From Euryhalocaulis sp050486445 (GTDB taxonomy: Bacteria > Pseudomonadota > Alphaproteobacteria > Caulobacterales > Maricaulaceae), in the NCBI GenBank assembly GCA_050486445.1, contig JBJHDH010000007.1:1-64000 (forward strand): a DNA stretch of 64,000 bases. The letters run 5' to 3'. The position numbers and the translations under genes are program-made. Below the pieces are notes generated by a model. That model was not told the origin of the DNA. It saw only the letters and a list, made by a program, of their open reading frames with translations, and did no database searches. Below, one piece after another: positions 1-7,855 of the stretch. The stretch's first letter is position 1. The number at the start of each line of letters is the position of its first letter.

Positions 1-656
1 CCATCGCCGCCGCGCCGGTGGACACGGCGCACAGCTATACGCCGCGGCAGATGCTGGCGACGCCGATGTTCTGGCTGCTGTTTGTGATGATGTCGATGAT
101 TTCCACCGGCGGGCTGATGGTGATCTCGCAGATCGGCGCCTTCGCCGCGGATTTCGGCATCGGGCCGGAGGTGACGGTGTTTGGCCTCGCCGCCCTGCCG
201 CTGGCCCTGACCGTGGACCGCGCCGCCAACGGCGTGACGCGGCCGTTTTTCGGCTGGGTCTCCGACCATATCGGGCGCGAGAACACGATGGTGATCGCCT
301 TCACACTGGAGGGGGTCGCCATCCTGCTGCTGTTCCAGTACGGGTCCGACCCGCTGCTGTTCGTGCTGCTGACCGGGCTGGTATTTTTCGGCTGGGGCGA
401 GATTTTCTCGCTGTTCCCGTCATTGCAGGCGGATTTGTTCGGCCCGCGTTACGCCGCCAATAATTTCGGCTTTCTGCTGATCGCCACGGCGGTGGGCGCG
501 GTGTTTGGCGGGCCGCTGGCGGCGCTGGTCTATGAGCAGACCGGCTCGTGGTTCGCGGTGTTCGGGCCAGTGGCGGCGCTGGACTTTCTCACCGCCTTTC
601 TGGCGCTGACCGTGCTGAAGCGGATGCGCCGCACATGGAAAGCGCGGGAGGGGTGA
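1..656 (+). CDS. MFS transporter, oxalate/formate antiporter type (C-terminal part)
   Basis: Inner-membrane carrier of the major facilitator superfamily, cut by the left edge. The frame is open from base 3, so the GTG at 18 is probably internal. The visible part of about 215 residues holds the second half of the carrier: an FWLLFVMMSM helix with a GGLM motif, then four or five more hydrophobic helices separated by short loops (one carries SDHIGREN, the usual inter-helix MFS signature), and a basic C-terminus. The T-P-R-Q-M-L-x-T-P-x-FWL lead-in and the GGLM motif are typical of the OxlT/OFA subfamily, which exchanges oxalate, formate or other small carboxylates. The substrate cannot be read from this half, and other OFA members move different anions. 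No partner gene follows; the next gene is an unrelated DNA-repair enzyme. Confidence 0.8.
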   Translation, partial: IAAAPVDTAHSYTPRQMLATPMFWLLFVMMSMISTGGLMVISQIGAFAADFGIGPEVTVFGLAALPLALTVDRAANGVTRPFFGWVSDHIGRENTMVIAFTLEGVAILLLFQYGSDPLLFVLLTGLVFFGWGEIFSLFPSLQADLFGPRYAANNFGFLLIATAVGAVFGGPLAALVYEQTGSWFAVFGPVAALDFLTAFLALTVLKRMRRTWKAREG

Positions 657-725
657 TGCGGCCCGTGCGCCGTGGCCTTGGAGCCGGGGCGGGGGCTTCC
701 TAGGTTATCGCGGTTTGCAAACGCC

Positions 726-1352
726 ATGACCAAGCCTTTCCCCGCCAGCGATTTCGCCTCCGAGGACTTCGACAATCTTGTCGCGGAGATGCGCGCCTGC
801 GCGGTCTGCGCCGCGCATCTGCCGCAGCCGCCCAATCCGGTGTTCAGCGTCTCGCCGCGCGCGCGGCTGGCGCTGATCTCGCAGGCGCCGGGCGTGCGGG
901 CGGACAGAGCCGGCAGGCCGTTCGCCGATCCGTCCGGCGTGCGGCTGCGCGACTGGATGGGGGTGAGCGAGGAAGAATTCTATGACCCGGACAGGCTGGC
1001 GATCACGCCGATGGGGCTGTGCTTTCCCGGCTGGGACGCCAAGGGCGGCGACCTGCCGCCGCGCCGCGAATGCGCGCCGCGCTGGCAGAAGCGGATCGAG
1101 GCGGCCCTGCCGGAGATTGAATTGTCGCTGCTGGTCGGCGGCTACGCGCAGACATTCCATCTCGGCGCTCGGGCCAGGCCGAGCCTGACCGAAACCGTCG
1201 CGGCCTGGCGCGACTATCTGCCGCGCTATCTGCCGATGCCACATCCTTCCTGGCGGAATAATGGATGGCTGCGGAAAAATCCGTGGTTCGAGGCGGAACT
1301 GTTGCCGGAATTGCGCCGGCGCGTCCGCACGCTGATGGAGCGCGCCGGATGA
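726..1352 (+). CDS. uracil-DNA glycosylase family protein
   Basis: Probable base-excision repair enzyme of 208 aa in the uracil-DNA glycosylase superfamily. Motif 1 reads SQAPGVRADRAGRPF at about residues 52-66, and the second catalytic loop is MPHPSWRNN near residue 187, the usual HPS loop. An N-terminal CAVC pair at residues 25-28 could bind an Fe-S cluster with later cysteines, as in families 4 and 5, but the full set is not certain. The ATG at 726 is chosen because the domain starts just after it; a GTG at 672 is in frame but adds a poorly conserved leader. The stop overlaps the start of the next gene (ATGA), so the two are translationally coupled. It is distinct from the family-5 enzyme near 18 kb. 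Which lesions it removes is not readable here. Confidence 0.8.
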   Translation: MTKPFPASDFASEDFDNLVAEMRACAVCAAHLPQPPNPVFSVSPRARLALISQAPGVRADRAGRPFADPSGVRLRDWMGVSEEEFYDPDRLAITPMGLCFPGWDAKGGDLPPRRECAPRWQKRIEAALPEIELSLLVGGYAQTFHLGARARPSLTETVAAWRDYLPRYLPMPHPSWRNNGWLRKNPWFEAELLPELRRRVRTLMERAG

Positions 1353-2386
1353 GGCAGGTGGTGACGGCGGTTGCATGGACCACATCGCTGGCCGTGCTGC
1401 TATTGCTGGCCGGCTGCGTTGCGCCGCAGCGTCAGGGCGCGGTCTCGGCGCCGGACGCATACGGCCCGCCGGCGCTGGAGGCGGAGGTTTTTATCTCGTT
1501 CGACGGCGCCGAGCTGGGGATGCAATCCTGGCTGCCGGACCCGGGCATCTGGACCGAAGGTCCGCGCGCGGTGATCGTCGGCCTGCACGGCATGAGCGAT
1601 TATTCCGAGACTTTCTATCTGGCCGGGCCGTTCTGGGCGTCGCGCGGGATCGCGGTCTATGCCTATGACCAGCGCGGCTTTGGCCGCTCGCCCATGCGCG
1701 GCGTCTGGCCCGAGCGCGCGGTGATGATGGCGGACATCGCCTATTTCGTCGCCGCCGTGCGCGCGCGTCATCCGGGCGTGGAGATCACATTGCTGGGGAC
1801 CAGTATGGGCGCGGCGGCCACGCTGGCCTCGCTGGGCTCGGCCACGCCGCCGGATGTGGACCGGGTGGTGCTGGCCTCACCGGCGGTGTGGGGCTGGTCG
1901 CAGATGAACGCGGCCTATTCGCTGGCGCTGCGCGTAGCCGCGGGACTCGCGCCGGGCTGGTCGCTGACCGGAGAGAGTCTGGGACGCTGGCCGTCGGACA
2001 ATATCGAAATGCTGCGCAAGCTTGGCGCCGACCCGCTGATGATCCGCGGCACGCGCATGGATGCGCTGCTGGGTCTGGTCGATCTGATGGATGAGGGGTG
2101 GCGCACGCGGGCGGGCGAGAGTGTTCCGGCGCTGATCCTGATGGGCGAGAATGACGAGATCGTGCCGCCGGACGTGATCCGCCGCTATGCGGCGGGGAAC
2201 GGGGAGGCCGCTTGCTTCAAGGCCTATCGACACGGCTATCACATGCTGCTGCGCGATCTTCAGGCGCAGAATGTCTGGGTGGATATTGAGCGGTTTCTGG
2301 ACGGCGAATGCCCGCCGCCGGAGGCGGAGGATGAAGGGTCTAACGAAGCAGCGCCGTCGCCAGATCGGGGTCGATCCGCACGCTGA
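1349..2386 (+). CDS. alpha/beta-hydrolase lipoprotein (lysophospholipase / S33-like)
   Basis: Predicted lipoprotein hydrolase of 345 aa. A hydrophobic leader ends in the lipobox LLAGC at about residues 20-24, so the protein should be anchored to the envelope. The body is an alpha/beta-hydrolase of the monoacylglycerol-lipase or serine-aminopeptidase type: oxyanion motif GLHGMSD, nucleophile elbow GTSMGA, an acid-loop candidate in GENDEIVPP and the catalytic His in HGYHM. The start at 1349 overlaps the stop of the glycosylase and supplies the signal peptide; frames opening further upstream lie inside that gene. The C-terminal 15 codons run antisense into the end of fbpC, a tail-to-tail overlap of 47 bp. 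The family cleaves esters or amides of small lipids; the substrate is unknown. Confidence 0.8.
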   Translation: MRQVVTAVAWTTSLAVLLLLAGCVAPQRQGAVSAPDAYGPPALEAEVFISFDGAELGMQSWLPDPGIWTEGPRAVIVGLHGMSDYSETFYLAGPFWASRGIAVYAYDQRGFGRSPMRGVWPERAVMMADIAYFVAAVRARHPGVEITLLGTSMGAAATLASLGSATPPDVDRVVLASPAVWGWSQMNAAYSLALRVAAGLAPGWSLTGESLGRWPSDNIEMLRKLGADPLMIRGTRMDALLGLVDLMDEGWRTRAGESVPALILMGENDEIVPPDVIRRYAAGNGEAACFKAYRHGYHMLLRDLQAQNVWVDIERFLDGECPPPEAEDEGSNEAAPSPDRGRSAR

Positions 2387-3374
2387 CCGCGTCGCCGGCA
2401 TGGGGCGCGGCGCCGCCGGGCATGCGCGCGCGCCATTCCGTTCCGTCCGGCGCGCGCACGCGCAGCACGGCCTCCGCGCCGGCCGAGCGGCGTTCAGACA
2501 CCGTATGCGGGGCGCCGGCGGCGGGGGAGAGCACCACGCCCTCCGGCCGCACCAGCGCCAGCGCGGCGGCGCCTTCGCCGAGGCCGGGCGCCGGGACCGG
2601 CCCGAACGGCGTTTCCAGCGCGCCGCCCGCGATCTGGCCGGAATATTCATTCACCTCGCCAAGCAGGCGCGCGGCCTCGGCCGAGGCTGGATGGCGGTAG
2701 AGCGCATCCGGCTCGCCCTGCTGCACGATGCGTCCGCCAGCCATCAGCGCCAGCGCGTCGGCCATCAGCATCGCCTCGTCCGCGTCATGGGTGACGATCA
2801 GCACCGCGGCGCCGGATTCCTTCAACGCCGAGAGCGCCATGTCGCGCGTCGCCTCGCGCAGGCGCGCATCGAGACCGGAGAAGGGTTCGTCCAGCAGCAC
2901 AATATCGGGCGAGGGCGCCAGCGCGCGGGCCAGCGCCACGCGCTGTTGCTCACCGCCGCTGAGCGCATGGGGATGCGCGCCGGCGCGGTCGGCCAGCCGC
3001 ACGGAGTCGAGCAGAGTCATGGCGCGGGCGCGCTTCGCCTCGCGCGTCATGCCGGACAGGCCGAACATCACGTTCTGCAACGCCGTCAGATGCGGAAACA
3101 GCGCATAGTCCTGAAACACCAGACCGACCCGGCGGCGTTCCGGCGGCACATGCGCGCCGGGTCCGGACAGCACACCATCGGGGTTTCTGATCTCGCCGGA
3201 ATCGATCCGCTCCAGCCCCGCGATGGCGCGCAGCAGCGTCGACTTGCCGGCGCCGGACTGGCCCAGCGCGGCGGTCACCCGGCCCGATTCCAGATCGAGA
3301 TCGACATCGCGCAGCACTGCGCGGCCGCCAAAGCTTTTGCAGCAGGCGCGGACCGAAAGGGCCGGATTGCTCAT
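2340..3374 (-). CDS. fbpC: ferric iron ABC transporter, ATP-binding protein
   Basis: Cytoplasmic ATPase of 344 aa that drives the FbpABC importer. Walker A is GQSGAGKST (about residues 38-46), the signature LSGGEQQR starts at 138, Walker B is VLLDEP near 159, and the switch His is in VTHDADEA near 196. A C-terminal TOBE-like region (about 230-344) follows, as in the FbpC/PotA group. Its ATG overlaps the permease stop by 4 bp, so the genes are co-translated in the order fbpA-fbpB-fbpC on the minus strand. The 3' end overlaps the convergent hydrolase gene. The iron assignment rests on the whole operon; thiamine or polyamine importers share this ATPase type. Confidence 0.87.
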   Translation of the reverse strand: MSNPALSVRACCKSFGGRAVLRDVDLDLESGRVTAALGQSGAGKSTLLRAIAGLERIDSGEIRNPDGVLSGPGAHVPPERRRVGLVFQDYALFPHLTALQNVMFGLSGMTREAKRARAMTLLDSVRLADRAGAHPHALSGGEQQRVALARALAPSPDIVLLDEPFSGLDARLREATRDMALSALKESGAAVLIVTHDADEAMLMADALALMAGGRIVQQGEPDALYRHPASAEAARLLGEVNEYSGQIAGGALETPFGPVPAPGLGEGAAALALVRPEGVVLSPAAGAPHTVSERRSAGAEAVLRVRAPDGTEWRARMPGGAAPHAGDAVSVRIDPDLATALLR

Positions 3375-4993
3375 CGCCGCCGGCTGGCTCCGGAAACCAG
3401 ACGCGACACGGCGATCATCACCGGAAGGCCGAGGCCCACCAGAAGCAGCGACGGCCGCGCCGCCTGTCCAAGCCGTTCGTCGGCCGCGTAATTATGCGCC
3501 ATCACCGCCAGCGTCTCGAAATCCAGCGGCCGCAGGATCATGGTCGCCGGAAGCTCTTTCATCACCTCCACAAACACGATCAGCGCCGCCGTGGCCACCC
3601 CCCCGAGGGCCAAAGGCGCGTGAACGCGGGCCAGAACGCCCATCGGCGTGCGCCCCAGCGTGCGCGCCGCGGCCTCCAGCGACGGGGTGACGCGCAGCAG
3701 GGCGCTTTCGCACGGGCCGATCGCGGCGGCGGCGAAGCGCGCCTGATAGGAGAAGATCAGGGCGACCAGCCCGCCGCCGGCCACCAGCGGGGCAAGGGCG
3801 CCGAACTGGGAATCCAGAAGGCGTTGAAGACCGCCGAACAGCGCCAGCACGCCGACCGCGGCCACCGCGCCCGGAATGGCGTAGCCGAGCTGCGCCGCGC
3901 GCGCGGCGACGCGGGCGAACCAGCCGCCGGAGAGCGCCGCCGTGGCCGCGCCCAAGCCCAGCAGCGCCGCGATCAGCGCCGAGGCGCCGGCCAGCATGGC
4001 GGTAGAGCCAAGCGCGGGCAGCACCGGGCGCACTGGCTCGGTCTCCAGCGCCAGCCAGATCAGCCGCGCGGCGGGAATGATGAGGCCAACCATAATCGGC
4101 AGGCAGCAGGCCAAAGCGGCCAGCGCCGAGGGCAGGGGACGCAGGGTCTGCCGCTCCTCTGGCCGGGCGCGGCCGCGCGGATCGGCAATGCGCCCGGCGC
4201 CGCGCGCGCGCCGCTCAATGCCCAGCGCCAGCAGTGTCGCCAGCAGCAGCAGCGCCGCCAGACGCGCCGCGCCCGCCGGATCTCCGAACGACATGAAGGC
4301 GCGGACGATGCCGGTGGTGAAGGTGGGCGCGCCGAGATAGTCGACCGTGCCGTAATCGGCCAGCGTCTCCATGATGGCGAGCGCCATGCCGGCGACGATG
4401 GCCGGGCGCGCCAGCGGCAAGGCGACGCGCAGAAACATGCGCCCCGGTCCCGCGCCCAGCGTGCGCGCGGCGTCCAACGCGTGCGCCGCGCCGCCCTCGA
4501 ACGCCTGCCGCGCCAGCAGATAGACGTAAGGATAATAGGCGACGCAGAAGATGAAGGCCGCGCCCTGCACGCCGCGCAGCGGCGGCAGCCAGCCATAAAG
4601 CGGCCCGCCGGCGTTCAGCAGGCTGGCCCAGGCATAGGCCAGCACATAGGCCGGCGCGGCCAGCGGCAGGGCCAGCGCCCAGACGAAAAACCCGCGTCCA
4701 TAGAAACGATAGCGCGCGGTCAGCCATGCGGTGGGCACGCCCAGCAGCGTCACGCCCAGCCCGACCAGAACCGCCAGCGTCAGCGAATTGGCGACATAGA
4801 CAGGCAGGCGGGTCGCAGCCAGATGGCGCAGCGTGTCGCCGCCGCCGCTGAGGGCGAGGACCAGCAGCGCCAGCATCGGCAGCACGCAGACAAGCGCCGC
4901 CAGCGCCCCGAGGGGCGCTGGATCGGCTGAGAAACGAAAGCGGCGTCCGGCCCGGGCGAGAAACCTGACGGACCGTGCTTCGATCAGGGCCAT
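3371..4993 (-). CDS. fbpB: ferric iron ABC transporter, fused permease
   Basis: Inner-membrane channel of 540 aa made of two fused permease halves, the normal arrangement for FbpB/SfuB. Each half carries the EAA-type loop that docks on the ATPase: ALDAARTLGAGPGRMF in the first half and LEAAARTLGRTPMGVL in the second. About twelve hydrophobic segments can be seen. A non-hydrophobic linker with GRARPEERQT separates the halves. The start ATG overlaps the end of fbpA by 10 bp and the stop overlaps fbpC by 4 bp, so the three genes form one tight operon. Length and motifs are normal. Confidence 0.9.
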   Translation of the reverse strand: MALIEARSVRFLARAGRRFRFSADPAPLGALAALVCVLPMLALLVLALSGGGDTLRHLAATRLPVYVANSLTLAVLVGLGVTLLGVPTAWLTARYRFYGRGFFVWALALPLAAPAYVLAYAWASLLNAGGPLYGWLPPLRGVQGAAFIFCVAYYPYVYLLARQAFEGGAAHALDAARTLGAGPGRMFLRVALPLARPAIVAGMALAIMETLADYGTVDYLGAPTFTTGIVRAFMSFGDPAGAARLAALLLLATLLALGIERRARGAGRIADPRGRARPEERQTLRPLPSALAALACCLPIMVGLIIPAARLIWLALETEPVRPVLPALGSTAMLAGASALIAALLGLGAATAALSGGWFARVAARAAQLGYAIPGAVAAVGVLALFGGLQRLLDSQFGALAPLVAGGGLVALIFSYQARFAAAAIGPCESALLRVTPSLEAAARTLGRTPMGVLARVHAPLALGGVATAALIVFVEVMKELPATMILRPLDFETLAVMAHNYAADERLGQAARPSLLLVGLGLPVMIAVSRLVSGASRRR

Positions 4994-6069
4994 CCGGCGC
5001 GGTCGAAGATGCGTTGCGCCTCGGCCTGGTTTTCGCCCAGCACGGCGACGTTCATCGAATCCGGGGTGAAGCCGCCCAGCGAATCGAGCGTGGGATTATC
5101 GTAGGCGGCGCCGGGCACGGCCGGAAATTCGTTGTTGGTCTCGGCGAACAGGCGTTGCGCCAGATCGCTGGCCAGGAATTCCAGATAGAGGCGCGCGGCT
5201 TCCGGGTTCGGCGCATTCACGGCCACGCCGGCGCCGGAAATATTCACATGTACGCCGGCCTCTTCTTCCGGCCAGTAGAGAGCGACGATGTCTCCGATCT
5301 CTGGTTCGTTCATCAGCAGGCGTGCGAGGTAATAATGGTTCACCATCGTGATGTCGCACTCGCCGGCGGCCACTGCGCGAATCTGGTCGGTGTCGCCGCC
5401 CGAGGGGGTGCGCGCGAAATTGCGCACCACGCCGTTGGCCCATTCCTGCGCGCGGTCTGCGCCCCAGCGTTCGACCAGCGCCGCCAGCGTGGAGATATTG
5501 TAGATATTGCCGGAAGAGCGGACGCAGACCCGGCCCCGGAAGGCCGGGTCGGCCAGCGAGGCGTAGCCGTCGAACGCCGCAGGATCGACACGGTCTTTCG
5601 CATAAACCAGCACGCGCGCGCGGGTGGAGAAGCCGAACCAAAGCCCGTCCGGATGACGCAGGCTGGCCGGGATACGCGCTTCCAGCACTTCGGAGTGCAT
5701 CGGCTGAAACAGGCCGGCGGCCTGGGCGCGATGCAGACGCCCGGCGTCCACCGTCATCACCACGTCGGCGGGGCTGCGCGCGCCGTCGGCGCGGACACGC
5801 TCGATCAGCAGATCGCCATCGGCCTCGATGACCCGGATGCGGATTCCGGTCTGTTGCTCAAACGCCTCGTTGATGATGCGGTCGGAATCGTAGTGGCGCG
5901 CGGTGTAGAGAACCAGTTCGCCTGACGGCGCGGCGGCGGTGTCTGGTTCGGTTGCCGCTCCGGCAGAATCGGAGGCGCTGTTCTGTCCGCAAGCCGCCAG
6001 CATCAAGGCCGGTGCGAGGGCGGAGACAGCGAGGCCAAAGCGGCTCTGGCCAGGTCGATAGACGCGCAT
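4984..6069 (-). CDS. fbpA: ferric iron ABC transporter, substrate-binding lipoprotein
   Basis: Binding protein of 361 aa, first gene of the fbpABC operon. The N-terminus has a signal with lipobox LAAC, so it is a tethered lipoprotein, not a free periplasmic protein. The mature part opens with ELVLYTARHYDSD, the usual first strand of Fe(III)-binding proteins (FutA/FbpA, extracellular solute-binding family 1), and later has the NEFPAVPG motif near the C-terminus. The start at 6069 is chosen over an in-frame ATG at 6108 because a GAGG ribosome site lies about ten bases upstream of it. A Fur-like dyad stands at 6093-6107. Thiamine-binding proteins are the main alternative but usually lack these motifs. 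Confidence 0.87.
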   Translation of the reverse strand: MRVYRPGQSRFGLAVSALAPALMLAACGQNSASDSAGAATEPDTAAAPSGELVLYTARHYDSDRIINEAFEQQTGIRIRVIEADGDLLIERVRADGARSPADVVMTVDAGRLHRAQAAGLFQPMHSEVLEARIPASLRHPDGLWFGFSTRARVLVYAKDRVDPAAFDGYASLADPAFRGRVCVRSSGNIYNISTLAALVERWGADRAQEWANGVVRNFARTPSGGDTDQIRAVAAGECDITMVNHYYLARLLMNEPEIGDIVALYWPEEEAGVHVNISGAGVAVNAPNPEAARLYLEFLASDLAQRLFAETNNEFPAVPGAAYDNPTLDSLGGFTPDSMNVAVLGENQAEAQRIFDRAGWP

Positions 6070-6092
6070 CTGGGCGTTCCTCAAATTGCAAC

Positions 6093-6107
6093 TGCGAATG
6101 CGTCGCA
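6093..6107. promoter_or_regulatory. Fur-like operator upstream of fbpABC
   Basis: The 15-mer TGCGAATGCGTCGCA has two perfect 5-bp arms (TGCGA and TCGCA) around a 5-bp centre. It lies 24 bp upstream of the chosen fbpA start. Alphaproteobacterial Fur boxes, as I recall them, resemble TGCGAATnATTCGCA, so this fits apart from the centre. The location in front of an iron importer makes iron-dependent repression likely; binding itself is inferred. Confidence 0.5.
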
Positions 6108-6212
6108 ACTACTATCGGAACCGATACGTGAGCGCAAGAGACAGAAGGGCGCAGTCCTGGATCACTCGCGGTTGTTCGAGAATTTCATAAATACGGAGGC
6201 CATGGGCTTTGC

Positions 6213-6241
6213 TTGACGGGCCGCCGGGCGCGCCGTAGACG
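6213..6241 (+). promoter_or_regulatory. probable promoter of the tRNA-Val gene
   Basis: A TTGACG hexamer at 6213-6218 and a TAGACG hexamer at 6236-6241 are separated by 17 bp. This is a good sigma-70 spacing, and the start point would fall 5-10 bases before the tRNA. The -35 box matches consensus at five of six positions; the -10 box is weaker. Confidence 0.5.
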
Positions 6242-6256
6242 GACCGCCCCGAAGAG

Positions 6257-6331
6257 GGGCGATTAGCTCAGCGGGAGAGCGCCTCGTTCACACCGAGGAG
6301 GTCGCTGGTTCAATCCCAGCATCGCCCACCA
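6257..6331 (+). tRNA. tRNA-Val (anticodon CAC)
   Basis: All four arms fold by eye. The acceptor stem pairs 6257-6263 with 6321-6327, the D stem is GCTC/GAGC, the anticodon stem CCTCG/CGAGG closes a TTCACAC loop, and the T stem GCTGG/CCAGC closes TTCAATC. The anticodon CAC is at 6289-6291 and decodes GTG valine codons. Discriminator A and the CCA tail (6329-6331) are encoded. The gene is 75 nt with no intron. It stands alone, with a plausible promoter just upstream. No integrase or duplicated tRNA end was seen next to it, so there is no sign of an island here. Confidence 0.97.
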
Positions 6332-6846
6332 GCCTTCCCCCGGATCAAGTCCAGGGCTTCGGGCTACGGCTCGGGAAGCCGAAGGTTTGCCGGTCGAAAG
6401 CCGTTAGAGCGAAGCTGCCGCGCCGCAGCGCGGAGCCGCGCAGGTGGGCGCAACCGTCCGCATTTTCGGCCCCCCATACGCCAAAGTTCCGAAATTCCTG
6501 TTTGCGCCCGTTCCGCATAGCTCCCTTCCGCACACGCATGGCGGGTGAATGAAAAGTAACAGCCATATACCGCCTTATATTTTTGCCTAAAGGTTAGCGG
6601 CGGCTTACGCCGGCATTACGCAAGTTTAACTGCACTTGCCTTGATCGCGCCGCACTTGGAGCGCACATCGTTGCGTGTTGGGGGACGTGATGGGCGGCGG
6701 TCCGCAGGTTGGGCCGCCGACGGAACTGCCGAAGGCAGCCCCCCCATCTCAATAACAATTCAAATCGTACGCGCCGGAACGGTGCGCGGCGAACTGCGTT
6801 GACCAGCGTGCGGACAGCCTTGGCCGTTCGCCACAGGAGGAATCAG
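6332..6846. other. 515-bp intergenic region with hairpins and a foldable leader
   Basis: No convincing gene lies between the tRNA and the 76-aa protein. The first part holds alternative GC hairpins just after the tRNA (GGCTTC at 6355-6360 with GAAGCC at 6375-6380, or CTTCGG at 6357-6362 with CCGAAG at 6379-6384), which may end tRNA transcription although no T-run follows. The middle (about 6550-6650) is AT-richer and is the likely promoter area. The last part contains the foldable segment listed separately, then a good ribosome site (GGAGG at 6836-6840) for the next gene. Confidence 0.5.
6680..6745 (+). ncRNA. candidate structured RNA or 5' leader element
   Basis: The segment can form a closed three-helix shape. 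GGGGG at 6680-6684 pairs with CCCCC at 6739-6743. GGCGGC at 6693-6698 pairs with GCCGCC at 6713-6718. CTGCC at 6726-6730 pairs with GGCAG at 6734-6738 across a GAA triloop, stacked directly on the closing helix. It ends about 100 bases before the start codon of the 76-aa protein, so it may be a leader element or a separate small RNA. It matches no riboswitch or the SRP-RNA tip that I know. GC-rich DNA forms such helices by chance, so this is a candidate only. Confidence 0.3.
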
Positions 6847-7077
6847 ATGAACAACGACTATTGCACCTCGGAAGGCGCGCGCAGGCTGAAGCAGCGCATT
6901 GAGGAATACTGGCGTGAGCGCGGGTATGAGGTGAATGTCGATCTTGTGGACGCGGGCTTCATGCCGGCCATGCGGTCCGCGCGCACAGACGTGCGGTCGA
7001 ACATGGTCAACGGCCTGCCGCGCCCCGCGGCCAATAATAACGAAGCCCCGCGCCGTAATCTGAAGGCTGTGGGCTGA
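6847..7077 (+). CDS. small conserved-looking protein of unknown function
   Basis: A 76-residue soluble protein starting at 6847, directly after a strong ribosome site (ACAGGAGGAATCAG). There is no signal peptide or membrane segment. The N-terminal half, SEGARRLKQRIEEYWRERGY, looks like one amphipathic helix; the second half is polar, with RSARTDVRSNMVNGLPR and an Asn-rich tail. I have an impression of similar short proteins in Caulobacterales but cannot name a family. The long structured leader and isolated position suggest its own regulation. An in-frame GTG-started extension from 6709 runs through the leader hairpins and is unlikely to be coding. Confidence 0.7.
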   Translation: MNNDYCTSEGARRLKQRIEEYWRERGYEVNVDLVDAGFMPAMRSARTDVRSNMVNGLPRPAANNNEAPRRNLKAVG

Positions 7078-7084
7078 TCGCTAA

Positions 7085-7774
7085 TTAGCGGCTTTGGGCG
7101 GCGAGCAGCGCCTCAAGGGCAGGGACCAGCGCGCGGCAATTTTCCAGAACACGATCCGCACCAAGTTCCCGCGCAGGAATTTCCGTATAGCCGTATTCCA
7201 TTACGATGACGGGACAGCCGGCGCTGCGCGCCGCCGCCACGTCGATCTCGCTATCGCCCACCATCACCATGCGCGCGGCCAGCGTACCCGGTCCGGCGGC
7301 GGCGAAGAGATGCGCCCCATCCGGCTTTTTCGCGGTCACGGCGTCAGGTCCGACAATACGCGCAAACCGCTCCGCCATGCCCAGGCGCCGCATCAGCAGC
7401 ACGGCCAGGTCTGTTGGTTTGTTGGTGGCGACCGAAAGCTGCGCGCCGCGCGCGGCGAGGACGTCCAGCGCCTCTTCCATATGCGGAAAGGGCCGGCTCT
7501 CGCGGTCGATCTCTTCGCGATAGATGTCGAGAAACTGCGCTGTAAGCGCGGTGGTTTCCGAATCGGCCAGCGGGCGGCCGTGATGCTCGAACGCGCGCTG
7601 AATCAGCCGCCGCGCCCCGCGCCCGACCATATTGCGCACGAGGTCTATGGAGACCGGTGCAAGCCCGGCCGGCCGGGTCACCGCGTTCAACGCCCGCACC
7701 AGATCGGGCGCGGTGTCCACCAGCGTCCCGTCCAGATCGAAGACGATGGACGCCCCCCGCAGCGTTTCGGTCAT
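7085..7774 (-). CDS. gph: phosphoglycolate phosphatase
   Basis: Haloacid-dehalogenase-type phosphatase of 229 aa, cytoplasmic. Motif I is FDLDGTLVDTAPD near the start, motif II is the SVATNKPT stretch, motif III Lys is in AKKPDG, and motif IV is VMVGDSEIDVAAARSAG. The TLVDTAPDL form and helical cap (about residues 15-80) place it in the Gph subgroup, which removes 2-phosphoglycolate formed during DNA 3'-end repair or by oxygenation reactions. Other HAD-IA enzymes share the motifs, so the substrate is likely, not certain. It is divergent from glmU with an 81-bp gap between them. Confidence 0.85.
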   Translation of the reverse strand: MTETLRGASIVFDLDGTLVDTAPDLVRALNAVTRPAGLAPVSIDLVRNMVGRGARRLIQRAFEHHGRPLADSETTALTAQFLDIYREEIDRESRPFPHMEEALDVLAARGAQLSVATNKPTDLAVLLMRRLGMAERFARIVGPDAVTAKKPDGAHLFAAAGPGTLAARMVMVGDSEIDVAAARSAGCPVIVMEYGYTEIPARELGADRVLENCRALVPALEALLAAQSR

Positions 7775-7855
7775 TTCCCCATCTCCCGCGCGCGTGCGAA
7801 ACGCGCCGGCATTGGCTAATACTGGCCGCGAATCCGTAAGTCAGGGAGGTTTTGC

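Noticed and set aside
6257..6331. tRNA-Val as an island attachment site
   Set aside because: No integrase, no duplicated 3' end and normal neighbouring genes.
6345..6566. Open frame of 73 codons on the minus strand after tRNA-Val
   Set aside because: No ribosome site, basic low-complexity translation and overlap with hairpins; more likely chance.
6594..6608. CtrA-like sequence TTAG-N7-TTAC in the leader region of the 76-aa gene
   Set aside because: Both halves carry a mismatch; in this base composition it is likely by chance.
6680..6745. Possible SRP RNA (4.5S) because of GGAA and GGCAGCC pieces
   Set aside because: The conserved tip sequence and the long single hairpin are absent; it folds into separate helices instead.
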